A stretch of 64,000 bases of DNA from Bradyrhizobium sacchari (lineage in GTDB: Bacteria; Pseudomonadota; Alphaproteobacteria; Rhizobiales; Xanthobacteraceae). The stretch is from contig NZ_LWIG01000007.1 in NCBI RefSeq assembly GCF_002068095.1, positions 791,756 to 855,755 of the forward strand, in the 5' to 3' direction. This document shows positions 53,614 through 62,003 of the stretch, piece after piece (the stretch's first letter is position 1; each line of letters starts with the position of its first letter). A program made the translations under genes and the position numbers. The notes below the pieces were generated by a model. That model did not search any database and was not told the origin of the DNA. It was given only the letters and a program-made list of their open reading frames with translations.

Positions 53614-55032
53614 CTACGCCACGGACATGTCGAGCGGGGGCGCGACGTGGTCCGGCAGCGGACAGACGTAGGGTGTCTTGGCCGTGCGCTTCTGAAGATC
53701 GGCTTTGGCAGCCTTGATCAGTTCGGGATCCGTCAGCGCCTTGATGCCGAGCCCGGCCATCGCCTTGGCCGCCTGCACCATGGCCTTGTGCGCGTGCGGG
53801 CTCTTGCCCTGCGCCACCACCTGCCAGGTGTGGAAGGGCGTGCCGATTGCAACCGTGGGTGCGTGAACCTGCACGGTCGGCACCACCCAGCTGACATCGC
53901 CGACGTCGGTCGAACCTACAAGCGGGTTGCGCTTGGCATCGAGCGGCACCAGGAAGTCGGCCAGCGGCCGATCGGTCGGCTCCATGCCGATCGCGTAGTA
54001 GACCGAGGAGATGTCCTTGTCGGTCAGCGTCGCGCGGATCTCGGTGGCAAAGCTCTTGTCCGCATCGTCGAAATGCGGCGGTCCGAGCTCTTCCATGACC
54101 CGGTGCAGCGCCTGCTCGAGCGGCGCGTTCGGCAGGATGTTGGAGACCGCGGAGATGATCTTCATCTCGACCTTGGTCTCGGTCATCAGCGCAGCACCCT
54201 GGGCGATCTTGGACACGCGTTCGACCAGCTCGTTCATGCCGGGCAGATCGCGGGCGCGGATCGAATAGCGCACCCGCGCATGCGCCTGCACCACGTTGGG
54301 CGCAATGCCGCCGGTGTCGAGCAGCGCATAGTGCACGCGCGCATCGCTCGGCATGTGCTCGCGCATGTAGTTCACACCGACGTTCATCAGTTCCACGGCA
54401 TCGAGCGCGGAACGGCCGAGATGCGGCGAAGCCGCCGCATGCGAGGTGCGGCCGGTGAAGATGAAGTCGGCGCGCGTGTTCGCGAGCGACGGCGTTACCG
54501 CCACTTCCCAGAAGCTGTGCGGATGCCAGGTGATGGCGATGTCGGCGTCCGCGAACGCGCCGGAGCGCACCATGAAGGCCTTTGCCGCGCCGCCTTCTTC
54601 GGCCGGGCAACCGTAATAGCGCACGCGGCCCGGCAGCTTGTTCTCGGCGAGCCAGTCCTTCACCGCGGTCGCGGCGAGCAGCGCGGCGGAACCGAGCAGA
54701 TTGTGACCGCAGCCGTGACCGTGTCCGCCGGTCTCGATCGGACGATGCTCGGCCACGCCCGCCTCCTGGCTGAGGCCGGGCAGCGCGTCATATTCACCCA
54801 TGAAGGCGATGACCGGCCCACCCTCGCCCCACTCGCCCATCACTGCGGTCGGAATACCCGCGACTTTCTCGGTGATGCGAAAGCCCTGATGACGCAGCTC
54901 GGCGAGGTGCTCGGCGGCGGACCGCGCCTCGGTGTAGCACACCTCCGGCATGCCCCAGACCTTGTCGCTGAGGTCGATGAAACGCGCCTTGATCGTATCG
55001 ACGCCACGCCAGATGTCGCTGCGGTTGTCCAT
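53614..55032 (-). CDS. M20 family amidohydrolase (AbgB-like)
   Basis: A 472-residue metallopeptidase-type hydrolase. GEYDALPGLSQEAG, then HGHGCGHNLLG carrying metal ligands, PAEEGGAAK with the catalytic and bridging Glu, and ITWHPHS resemble AbgB, the subunit of p-aminobenzoyl-glutamate hydrolase; HAHKAMVQA gives the last His. The frame opens 51 codons earlier, but MDNRSDIWRGVD at 55032 matches family N-termini. As the first gene of the peptide-transport operon it may cleave an amide-linked compound that the transporter brings in. No AbgA partner is present. Confidence 0.9.
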   Translation of the reverse strand: MDNRSDIWRGVDTIKARFIDLSDKVWGMPEVCYTEARSAAEHLAELRHQGFRITEKVAGIPTAVMGEWGEGGPVIAFMGEYDALPGLSQEAGVAEHRPIETGGHGHGCGHNLLGSAALLAATAVKDWLAENKLPGRVRYYGCPAEEGGAAKAFMVRSGAFADADIAITWHPHSFWEVAVTPSLANTRADFIFTGRTSHAAASPHLGRSALDAVELMNVGVNYMREHMPSDARVHYALLDTGGIAPNVVQAHARVRYSIRARDLPGMNELVERVSKIAQGAALMTETKVEMKIISAVSNILPNAPLEQALHRVMEELGPPHFDDADKSFATEIRATLTDKDISSVYYAIGMEPTDRPLADFLVPLDAKRNPLVGSTDVGDVSWVVPTVQVHAPTVAIGTPFHTWQVVAQGKSPHAHKAMVQAAKAMAGLGIKALTDPELIKAAKADLQKRTAKTPYVCPLPDHVAPPLDMSVA

Positions 55033-55324
55033 TGCTTCGGTCCGTGATCCCTTGGTCAAACGAAGCGACAATGGGTAGCAGCTTCGTTGCAGCCCGCCTA
55101 GCACCTCGCCGGACAGCAGCCATGCGGCGGATGCCGGATCGAAGCGCGCGCCGCAGCGGACCGCGCGCGAGCCGGTCCCGCACATTTCAAAGATTTCACA
55201 CTGCGTTATCAGGAATTGTTGCGGAACGAGGCTTTCAAGACGGCCCTCTCCGGCCTAAATTACGTGAGCTTCGCGCGTCGTCCCGCACCAAAGGCGGAGC
55301 GATGCACTCAGCCAGGAGAACTCC

Positions 55325-56296
55325 ATGCCCGCCCTGACCGAATGGAGAGTGCCGCCGGCCAATCAGCCACGTGCGAGCGACTACGGTTTCGATCTCGACC
55401 GCGCGCTCGCCTCCGTCGTCGGCCTGCACGCCATCGTCCCGCCGGACGCATTCAGCGCCGAGACGCTGGGCACCGAACGCGCCGGCAACGGCGTCGTGAT
55501 CGACGACGGGCTGGTGCTGACCATCGGCTATCTTATCACCGAGGCGGAATCGGTGTGGCTGCACCTCGCAGACGGACGTGTCGTCGAGGGGCATGCGCTC
55601 GGTTTCGATTCCGTCACCGGCTTCGGCCTCGTGCAGGCACTCGGCGAGCTCGACGTCGAGCCCTTGCCGCTCGGCAATTCGGCCGATACCCGCATCGGCG
55701 ACCGCGTCGTGGTCGGAGGCGCCGGCGGCCGGACGCGATCGGTTGCAAGCCAGATCGTGGCCAAGCAGGAATTCGCCGGCTACTGGGAATACCTGCTGGA
55801 TGAAGCCGTCTTCACCTATCCCGCACACCCGAACTGGGGCGGCACCGGCCTGCTCAACGAGCACGGCGAGTTGATCGGCATCGGCTCGCTCCAGCTCGAG
55901 CGTGAACGCGACGGCAAGGCCGAGCACGTCAACATGATCGTGCCGATCGACCTACTGAAGCCGATCCTGGACGATCTACGCAAGTTCGGCCGCGTCAACA
56001 AGCCGTCGCGGCCCTGGCTCGGGCTGTACTCGACCGAGATCGACAACCGCGTGGTGGTGATCGGGATCTCCGCCAACGGCCCGGCCGAACGCGCCGAGCT
56101 CAAGACCGGCGACGTGATCCTTGCCGTGGATGGCGAGAAGATCACGAGCCAGACCGCCTTCTACAGGAAGATGTGGGCGCTCGGCGCCGCGGGCGTCGAC
56201 GTACCGCTGACCGTGCACCATGAGGGCGTCACGTTCGACGTCACGGTGACCTCGACCGACCGCTTCAAGCTCTTGAAGGCGCCGAAGCTGCATTGA
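55325..56296 (+). CDS. HtrA/DegP-like protein with PDZ domain and no catalytic triad
   Basis: A 323-residue protein with a trypsin-like fold followed by one PDZ domain (about residues 225-310; GLYSTEIDNRVVVIGISANGPAERAELKTGD, broken here at the VVIGI strand, then VILAVDGEKI). Aligned with DegP, the catalytic His is Tyr69 (in LTIGYLI), the Asp is Gly99 (in DSVTGFG) and the Ser is Gly172 (in HPNWGGTG). There is no signal peptide, so it is cytoplasmic. CAGGAGAACTCC precedes the ATG. Divergent from the M20-dpp operon. It is probably a binding or scaffold protein rather than a protease. Confidence 0.85.
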   Translation: MPALTEWRVPPANQPRASDYGFDLDRALASVVGLHAIVPPDAFSAETLGTERAGNGVVIDDGLVLTIGYLITEAESVWLHLADGRVVEGHALGFDSVTGFGLVQALGELDVEPLPLGNSADTRIGDRVVVGGAGGRTRSVASQIVAKQEFAGYWEYLLDEAVFTYPAHPNWGGTGLLNEHGELIGIGSLQLERERDGKAEHVNMIVPIDLLKPILDDLRKFGRVNKPSRPWLGLYSTEIDNRVVVIGISANGPAERAELKTGDVILAVDGEKITSQTAFYRKMWALGAAGVDVPLTVHHEGVTFDVTVTSTDRFKLLKAPKLH

Positions 56297-56330
56297 CCCC
56301 AAGCCAGGGACGCCGCCAAGGGAAGCTGCA

Positions 56331-57401
56331 ATGAGCGAGGCCGTGATCGACGACATCGTGGCCGTGTTGCCGCCGCTGCTCAGCGCGCTTGAAGCGCTCG
56401 GCTTCTTCCAACGGCATCTGCACCCGCCGGCCTTTGCCTCGGTGATGAGTGCGATCGGCAGGCCGGACGAGGCGCTGCAGGCATCGCACGCTGCGATCAG
56501 TGAATGGCCGGAGCAATTTGCCGGCTTGCGCGAACGGCTCGATCGCGCCTGCAACGAGACACTCGTCGCCTTTGCCGGCATCCGCGACGTCGAGCGCGGC
56601 AATGGCGATCTCGTCGCCGTGTTTCGCGCGTTGCGCCACCTGCCGCGCGCGCAGGAGGCGCTCTATCCTCTGGCGGCGCAATTTCCGCCCGTGAGCAGCT
56701 TCTTCCTCAACACCGCCAATCGCGAGAATGAAGATCTGCTGACGCGGCTGGAAGCCGGCGCAAGCGAGCACGCCGGCCTCTTCCACGACCACAACGAGCC
56801 CGGCAGCCGCGGCGGCTTTTCGGTCTATGTCCCCGAATATTATACGCCCGGCCGCGCCCTGCCGCTGGTGATGGCGCTGCATGGCGGCCGCGGCAATGGC
56901 CGCGGATTTCTCTGGAGCTGGCTGCGCGATGTCCGCAGTCTCGGCGCGATCCTCGTCGCGCCAACAGCGACCGGCCCTACCTGGGCGCTGATGGGGGACG
57001 ACACCGACACGCCGAACCTGATGCGCATCCTCGAGACGGTGCGCAGCCGCTGGAGCATCGACGCCTCGCGCATGCTGCTGACCGGGATGAGCGACGGCGG
57101 CACCTTCTGCTACGTCACCGGGCTCGACGGCGCTTCGCCCTTCACGCATCTGGCGCCGGTCTCGGCGACCTTTCATCCGCTGATGGCGGAGATGGCGGAT
57201 GCGACGCGCATGCGGGGCCTGCCCATCTTCATCACCCACGGCAAGCTCGACTGGATGTTTCCGGTGCAGACCGCGCGGCAGACGCAAGCCGCGCTCTCCG
57301 CCGCCGGCGCGCGCGTCATGTATCGCGAGATCGACGACCTCAGCCACACCTATCCGCGCGAGATCAACGCGGAGCTTCTGGCGTGGCTGAACGGTGAATG
57401 A
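56331..57401 (+). CDS. Alpha/beta hydrolase (esterase/phospholipase family) with an N-terminal helical domain
   Basis: A 356-residue protein. The C-terminal 210 residues form an alpha/beta hydrolase: ALPLVMALHGGRGNGRGF (oxyanion HGG), nucleophile elbow TGMSDGGTF, Asp in HGKLDWMFP and His in DDLSHTYP. The first 140 residues are helical and not recognised. No signal peptide. It follows the HtrA-like gene by 34 bases and has GGGAAGCTGC before the ATG, so the two are probably one operon. Substrate unknown. Confidence 0.87.
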   Translation: MSEAVIDDIVAVLPPLLSALEALGFFQRHLHPPAFASVMSAIGRPDEALQASHAAISEWPEQFAGLRERLDRACNETLVAFAGIRDVERGNGDLVAVFRALRHLPRAQEALYPLAAQFPPVSSFFLNTANRENEDLLTRLEAGASEHAGLFHDHNEPGSRGGFSVYVPEYYTPGRALPLVMALHGGRGNGRGFLWSWLRDVRSLGAILVAPTATGPTWALMGDDTDTPNLMRILETVRSRWSIDASRMLLTGMSDGGTFCYVTGLDGASPFTHLAPVSATFHPLMAEMADATRMRGLPIFITHGKLDWMFPVQTARQTQAALSAAGARVMYREIDDLSHTYPREINAELLAWLNGE

Positions 57402-57483
57402 ACAATCGCTCCTTAGATGCGCCGCATGGCCGCGGAACCATCCTGCCGTGCCGACGTTATCGGCGCGACACCGGAGGCCTGCT

Positions 57484-57690
57484 ATGAGGACGTTTTTCGG
57501 AATGATTTTGGGCGCGCTGCTGCTTGCGGGCGGCGTCTATATCTATGATTCCATGCAGACCTCGTCCGTCGCCAATGGCGAGGTCGCGACCACCAATCGC
57601 ACCATCGTGAACTGGGATGTCGCGAAGGCCGATTGGGATGCGCTGCGCGATCGCGCGCACAAGGACTGGGTCCGCATCTCGTCGAAGTAA
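57484..57690 (+). CDS. Small single-pass membrane protein, unrecognised
   Basis: A 68-residue protein: one helix (TFFGMILGALLLAGGVYIYDSM) and a soluble part with a Trp-rich run (NWDVAKADWDALRDRAHKDW). GGAGGCCTGCT precedes the ATG at 57484. No family was recognised; such short anchored proteins are common in Bradyrhizobium. It follows the esterase gene by about 80 bases. Confidence 0.75.
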   Translation: MRTFFGMILGALLLAGGVYIYDSMQTSSVANGEVATTNRTIVNWDVAKADWDALRDRAHKDWVRISSK

Positions 57691-57708
57691 CGCCGCGGTA
57701 TCATGAAC

Positions 57709-57740
57709 AAGGCGCCGTCGCGGGTCCGCGGCGGCGCCTT
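57709..57740. terminator. Hairpin between convergent genes (terminator-like)
   Basis: AAGGCGCCG (57709-57717) pairs with CGGCGCCTT (57732-57740), and GCGGGTCCGC fills the centre. It lies between the small membrane gene and the convergent dsbA. The U-tract is short on either strand, so efficiency is uncertain. Confidence 0.6.
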
Positions 57741-57769
57741 CATGTTGGCTGCGATCAACGTTGCGCGCG

Positions 57770-58432
57770 TCAGTTCATCTTGGCCTTGCGTGCGTCGGCG
57801 ATGACCTGCTCGAACTCGGCCATGCTGAGCACGCCGGGCACGCGATATTTGCCGACGATGAAGGACGGGGTGCCGCGAAAGCCGAAGGCTTCGGCCTGCT
57901 CGTTGTTGCGCTTGAGGATGGCGTCGATGTCCTTGGCGTGATCGGTGAGATCGCGCTTCAACCGGTCCATGTCGACACCGGCGGCCGCGAGCAGCTCGTT
58001 GATGCGCGGCTCGGTCAGACGCGAGGAGACGCCCATCATGGCGTCATGGGCCTGATGGTACTTGTCCTGGAATTTGGCCGCCAGCGCGGTTCGCGCCGCC
58101 GTGACCGAGACCGGCCCGAGGATCGGCCAGTCCTTCATCACCAGCCTCACCTTGCCGTCATCCTGGACGACCTGGCGCAGCTCGGGCTCGAGCTTGCGGC
58201 AATAGGGGCAATTGTAGTCAGACCATTCGACAATGGTGATATTGCCGTCGGGATTGCCGGCGACAGGCGTGTCGGGATCGCGCAGCACCTTGGTTTCGGT
58301 CAGCACCTCGTCATCGTCGGCGGCTGCCAGCGCCGAGGTGATGCCGCCCGCCGCGAGAGCGCCCACCCCGATCAGGGTCAACGCCGCACGCCGGGTCGGC
58401 ACCAGGCGGCCCTTAGTCCCATATCCAGTCAT
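57770..58432 (-). CDS. DsbA family thiol:disulfide protein
   Basis: A 220-residue exported thioredoxin-fold protein. The N-terminus holds PTRRAALTLIGVGALAAGG, a twin-arginine-like signal. The active site is CPYC at 75-78 (DYNCPYCRK) and the cis-Pro is in RGTPSF. It has the short Com1-type helical insert. It should oxidise or isomerise periplasmic disulfides; a DsbB gene lies 5 kb away at the right edge. Confidence 0.92.
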   Translation of the reverse strand: MTGYGTKGRLVPTRRAALTLIGVGALAAGGITSALAAADDDEVLTETKVLRDPDTPVAGNPDGNITIVEWSDYNCPYCRKLEPELRQVVQDDGKVRLVMKDWPILGPVSVTAARTALAAKFQDKYHQAHDAMMGVSSRLTEPRINELLAAAGVDMDRLKRDLTDHAKDIDAILKRNNEQAEAFGFRGTPSFIVGKYRVPGVLSMAEFEQVIADARKAKMN

Positions 58433-58519
58433 ATCTCGTCCCGTTTCGGTCCCATCGCCGGAGGTACGGCTCGGGACCGGGAATTGTTACCGACCATATA
58501 GAGTGTCGCGGCGGCGATG

Positions 58520-59242
58520 TCATCGCACCAGCAGCGTGACCGCCAAGGGGACCAGGAACGAGGTCACCAGCGCGTTGAGGCTCATGGCGATGCCGGAGAA
58601 GACGCCGGCGATCTCGTCGACCTGGAACGCCTGCGCAGTGCCGATGCCATGCGCGGCAAGGCCCGCGGCAAAGCCGCGAGCCCGGTAATCGGTGATGCCG
58701 GTGCGGTTCATCAGCGGCGTCACGATGATCGCGCCCATGATGCCGGTGAGGATCACGGCGACCGCCGCCAGCGAGGGATCGGCATGCAGGGATTCGGCGA
58801 TGCCCATGGCGACGCCGGCGGTGACGGATTTCGGCGACAGCGACAGCACGACATCGCGCGGCAGTCCGGCAAGCTCGGCCAGCAGCACCACCGATGCCAC
58901 CGCCGTGACCGAGCCGGCGATCAGCGCCACCAGCATGGGCACGATGGATGAAACCACGCGCTTGCGGTTCTCATAGAGCGGCACGGCCAGCGCGACGGTG
59001 GCGGGTCCCAGCAGGAAGTGCACGAACTGCGCGCCGGCGAAATAGGTCGTATAGGTGGTGCCGGTCAGGAGCAGGAACGCGCCGATGATCCACATCGCAT
59101 GCAACACGGGATTGGCGAGCGGATGGCGTCGCGTCGCCAGCGACACCGCATCCGTGCCTGCATAGACCAGCAGGGTCACAGTCAGCCAGAGCAGCGGCGA
59201 CTGCGAGAGATAGACCCAGAGCGAGAACGGGTTGTCCTTCAT
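58520..59242 (-). CDS. lrgB: LrgB family membrane protein
   Basis: A 240-residue polytopic protein of the LrgB/CidB family. LSPKSVTAGVAMGIAESLHADPSLAAVAVILTGIMGA contains the signature (read as LSPKSVTAG and ILTGIMGA), and GIGTAQAFQVDE marks the C-terminal end. Its ATG overlaps the lrgA stop (ATGA). LrgAB systems act in pyruvate transport or in control of autolysis in other bacteria; the role here is not known. Confidence 0.92.
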   Translation of the reverse strand: MKDNPFSLWVYLSQSPLLWLTVTLLVYAGTDAVSLATRRHPLANPVLHAMWIIGAFLLLTGTTYTTYFAGAQFVHFLLGPATVALAVPLYENRKRVVSSIVPMLVALIAGSVTAVASVVLLAELAGLPRDVVLSLSPKSVTAGVAMGIAESLHADPSLAAVAVILTGIMGAIIVTPLMNRTGITDYRARGFAAGLAAHGIGTAQAFQVDEIAGVFSGIAMSLNALVTSFLVPLAVTLLVR

Positions 59243-59620
59243 CGCGCGTCCTGTTGCCGCAATAGTCGGCTGACGAGGCGGAAAGTCAGCACAGTCGCGA
59301 GCAGCGTGACGACCACGGACAGCGCGAGCACGATGACGATGGCGATGCCGTGGGACGCGAGGAGATCGAGCTCCCGCACGACGCCGACGCCGGCCGGCAC
59401 GAAGAGCAGCGAGAGATGGGCCAGAAGGCCCCTGCTCGCCGTCTCGACGCCGTTGTCGCGCAGCGGCCCGCGCGCAAGCAGCGCAAAGGTCGCGTGCGAG
59501 CAACAGGACCAGGAGCAGCAGCAGCCCGAGCACGGGTCCCGGCAATGGCAGGCCGAGGCCGCGCACGACGGCTTCGCCGATCAACTGGCAGAGCAGGATG
59601 AGACCGAGACTTGCAAGCAT
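59239..59620 (-). pseudogene. lrgA: LrgA/CidA holin-like protein, +1 frameshift
   Basis: The frame starting at 59620 gives MLASLGLILLCQLIGEAVVR and LPGPVLGLLLLLVLLLA, the LrgA N-terminus. At about 59486-59493 the frame must shift by one base to continue as FALLARGPLRDNGVETASRG, LLAHLSLLFVPAGVGVV and TFRLVSRLLRQQDAR with a TGA that overlaps the lrgB start. The span is 382 bases, not a multiple of three, so one extra base (probably a C in ACCTTTG) is present. This is a real frameshift or a sequencing error; without it the gene would be a normal 126-residue LrgA. Confidence 0.88.
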
Positions 59621-59664
59621 GGCGTTCGCATCAAGGGACGCACCGCCGGGCTTGTCAATCGCCG

Positions 59665-60141
59665 CTATGCGCGGGACGCGCGTGGTTCATGCGAAGCCGC
59701 AATGCGAGGCAGCATCGCCATCAGCGTCCCGGTCATCGTGGCGATCAGTGTGGTCTTGCCGTCATGCTCGGCGAAGGCCTTGGCCTCGCAGAAAGTGAGT
59801 GTGCGACCGGGCTTGACCACTTCGGCCTTGAAGACGAAGCGCTCGCCGCGGGCTGGCGCGAGCAGCGTGGTCTTGAATTCGACGGTGAGGATATCGGCCT
59901 CCTTGGGCATCAGCGTGAAGGCCGCAACGCCGCAGGCATTGTCGAGCCCGGCCGTGATGATGCCGGCATGAATAAAACCGTTCTGCTGCGTGAGAGTCGG
60001 CGCATGCAGCATCGCCAGCTCGACCTCACCCGGCGCGAGACGGACGATCACGATGCCGAGCGCGTGCATGGCCGGCTGGCCATCGAACATGGCGATGGAA
60101 GCCGCGCGATAGCCCGGGTTTTTCGGCTCGAAAGCGGCCAT
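59665..60141 (-). CDS. PaaI-type hotdog thioesterase
   Basis: A 158-residue hotdog-fold protein: LTQQNGFIHAGIITAGLDNACG is the family block with the HAG motif, and KTTLLAPARGERFVFKAEVVKPGRTL the central strands. It should hydrolyse an acyl-CoA. It starts three bases after the stop of the second thioesterase gene, in an operon that lies divergent from the TetR gene. Confidence 0.88.
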   Translation of the reverse strand: MAAFEPKNPGYRAASIAMFDGQPAMHALGIVIVRLAPGEVELAMLHAPTLTQQNGFIHAGIITAGLDNACGVAAFTLMPKEADILTVEFKTTLLAPARGERFVFKAEVVKPGRTLTFCEAKAFAEHDGKTTLIATMTGTLMAMLPRIAASHEPRASRA

Positions 60142-60144
60142 GGG

Positions 60145-60573
60145 TCAGGCCTCGGCCGGCTCGGCAAGATGCCTCGCGGCAGCTTCGCGGACGGCATCAT
60201 CGAACGGCGCAGATTTGCGGAGCTGACGGTCCATATGCACGCCCGTGATCTCGCAGGTCGCGGCGATCTCCCCGGTCTCGGCATTCCTCATGTCGTGCCG
60301 GAAGCGGATCGACTTGTCGCGAACCTCGAGCAAATGGCTGTGGATCTCGACGATGTCGCCGGCGAGCAGCTCGCGCTTGTAGGCGATGTTCTGCTGGACC
60401 GCGGCCATGCCGCGGCCCGAGCTGCGCAGGTAGCTCGGGGTCAGCCCGAGGCGCGCGAACAGATTCCAGTTGGCCTCGTCGAATTTGCCGACATACCACA
60501 TGATGTTCATGTGGCCGACATGGTCGCATTGCCACGGATAGACCGTGCCGCGATAGGTCGCCTCCCGCTCCAT
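60145..60573 (-). CDS. Acyl-CoA thioesterase (4HBT/YbgC type)
   Basis: A 142-residue hotdog-fold enzyme. PWQCDHVGHMNIMWYVGKFDEA carries the conserved Asp of the 4-hydroxybenzoyl-CoA thioesterase type (DHVGHMN), and ELLAGDIVEIHSHLLEV follows. It is the first gene of the two-thioesterase operon and about 38 bases from the first TetR operator half. Substrate not known. Confidence 0.88.
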   Translation of the reverse strand: MEREATYRGTVYPWQCDHVGHMNIMWYVGKFDEANWNLFARLGLTPSYLRSSGRGMAAVQQNIAYKRELLAGDIVEIHSHLLEVRDKSIRFRHDMRNAETGEIAATCEITGVHMDRQLRKSAPFDDAVREAAARHLAEPAEA

Positions 60574-60610
60574 CGCAATTTCTCCCTGCTCGTTCCGCTC
60601 TTTGTTTGTT

Positions 60611-60661
60611 GATACGGTAGCGTATCAGGGGCCGGACACGTTAGCAATACGGCACCGTATC
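60611..60661. promoter_or_regulatory. Double operator between the thioesterase operon and tetR
   Basis: Site 1 is GATACGGTAGCGTATC (60611-60626) and site 2 is AATACGGCACCGTATC (60646-60661). They agree at 13 of 16 positions, and each is an inverted repeat of ATACG(G)/(C)CGTAT. The centres are 35 bases apart. Site 2 lies 22 bases before the tetR ATG and site 1 is 38 bases from the thioesterase start, so a bound TetR would repress both. Repeats are seen; binding is inferred. Confidence 0.8.
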
Positions 60662-60683
60662 AAGAACCGGTGAGGCTTCCTTC

Positions 60684-61232
60684 ATGAGCGACGGCAAGGG
60701 CGATGTCTGGGTCGAGGCGGGATTTGCCGAGCTCGCCCACTCCGGGGTCGAGGGCGTGCGGGTGGAGGTGCTGGCCAAGAATCTCGGCGTCACCAAGGGT
60801 GGCTTCTACCGCCGTTTCGCCGACCGCGCCGCACTGCTCGAGGCCATGCTGGAACGCTGGCGCGAGGGGCGCGCGGCTTCGATCGCGCAGCAGACGAGCC
60901 TCGACGGCGAAGCGCCGCGCGAACGGCTGAAGGCGGTGATCCAGCTCTATTCCGAGCGGCTCAATCCGGAAGGCATGGCGATCGAGCTCGCGATCCGGCA
61001 ATGGGCCCGCTCGGACGAGAACGCCGCGGCAGCAGTAGCGAGCGTGGACGCCGCGCGGCTCAAGCACGTTGCCGAACTCTATCGCGCCACCGGCTTGGAG
61101 GCCGAGGAGGCCGAGGCGCAGGCCTTCCTGTTTTATTGCTTCATCTTCGGCCAAAGCCTGCTGTTCGTCGAACGCGGCCCGCGCAAGCGCTCGCAGCTCG
61201 TGGCGAAGTCGGCCGAGAAGCTGCTGAACTAG
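60684..61232 (+). CDS. TetR-family transcriptional regulator
   Basis: A 182-residue repressor. The N-terminal HTH is VEVLAKNLGVTKGGFYRRFADRAALLEAML, read as VLAKNLGVTKGGFYRRF; the rest is a helical ligand-binding domain (FLFYCFIFGQSLLFVERG). The divergent acyl-CoA thioesterases suggest an acyl-CoA or fatty-acid ligand. Two matching 16-base operators lie directly upstream. Confidence 0.92.
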   Translation: MSDGKGDVWVEAGFAELAHSGVEGVRVEVLAKNLGVTKGGFYRRFADRAALLEAMLERWREGRAASIAQQTSLDGEAPRERLKAVIQLYSERLNPEGMAIELAIRQWARSDENAAAAVASVDAARLKHVAELYRATGLEAEEAEAQAFLFYCFIFGQSLLFVERGPRKRSQLVAKSAEKLLN

Positions 61233-61243
61233 GATCAAACGAA

Positions 61244-61270
61244 AATGGCCGGAGCAAAGCCCCGGCCATC
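61244..61270 (-). terminator. Intrinsic terminator between tetR and the convergent secreted-protein gene
   Basis: On the minus strand ATGGCCGGGGC pairs with GCTCCGGCCAT (one G-U pair) around a TTT loop, followed by TTTCGTTTG. On the plus strand the hairpin is flanked by AAAA only. It mainly serves the gene at 61291. Confidence 0.8.
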
Positions 61271-61290
61271 GCATCCTGTTACGTCGAAGC

Positions 61291-61782
61291 TCAGGCGGCG
61301 CCCTTCAGCTTCTTGTTGCATTCGCTGTAATAGCCGCCGCCCTTCTCGATCCACTTCATGCCGCCATTGCCGTTGGTGGCCTTGTTGGCATTGTACTGGT
61401 CGACGCAGGTGTGCAGGCGCGCCTTGCCGGCGGTCTCCTTGGCGTATTTCGGATCGACCGCGTTCGGATAGATCGCAGGGCCGGCGGGCAGGCTCGGCGC
61501 CGCAGCGGGGGCTGCCTCCTTCTTGGCCTGCTTCGGCTCGGCCGGAGCGGCGGGCGCGGCTGGAGCAGCCGCGGTCGGCGCAACGGCCGGCGTCGCATCG
61601 GCACCGCACTGGGCCTTGCGGAAGTCGTTCCACTTCATGGTGCCGAGCGAGCCGTCCTTCTTGGCGGCCTGATATTTCGCGCTGCACTCCTGCGAGGTCA
61701 GCGCCTGCGCCGGTGCGGCGGCCATCAATGCCACGGCACCCGACGCAACAATCGCATACAGCAATTTTGTCTGATTGATCAT
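61291..61782 (-). CDS. Secreted protein with two cysteine modules
   Basis: A 163-residue exported protein: signal peptide LLYAIVASGAVALMAAAPAQA, then a first module ECSAKYQAAK...GTMKW...AQC, an Ala/Pro/Lys-rich linker of about 45 residues, and a second module TCVDQYNANK...GGMKW...SEC. The C-x3-Y-x2-K and MKW positions repeat, so the domain looks duplicated. The frame extends upstream of the ATG at 61782, but AAGGAGGAGATC supports that start. Not a named family as far as I recognise; it faces psiF-like gene 62004. Confidence 0.75.
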   Translation of the reverse strand: MINQTKLLYAIVASGAVALMAAAPAQALTSQECSAKYQAAKKDGSLGTMKWNDFRKAQCGADATPAVAPTAAAPAAPAAPAEPKQAKKEAAPAAAPSLPAGPAIYPNAVDPKYAKETAGKARLHTCVDQYNANKATNGNGGMKWIEKGGGYYSECNKKLKGAA

Positions 61783-62003
61783 CCCTAGATCTCCTCCTTG
61801 GTCGTCCCTTGGTCTTCCCTTGAACTTCCCTTGGGGAAGCGAAACGAGGATTGCTATCCTAGCGTGCCGCCGGCTCCCGACAAGGAAGCGATGGCTTTCG
61901 CCGCAAAAATATAGTGATCGCACCGTTCAAATCATTCATGTCGCGTTCAGCATCGCAAGCCGACGTTCCAGCCCTTCGCAATTCGCAAGAAGAGTGCAAC
62001 ATC

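Noticed and set aside
51583-55047. An open frame of 1154 codons on the plus strand
   Set aside because: It is antisense to the M20 hydrolase, receptor and the start of the operon, whose protein families are clear. High GC keeps antisense frames open; its translation is Arg/His/Asp-rich without domains.
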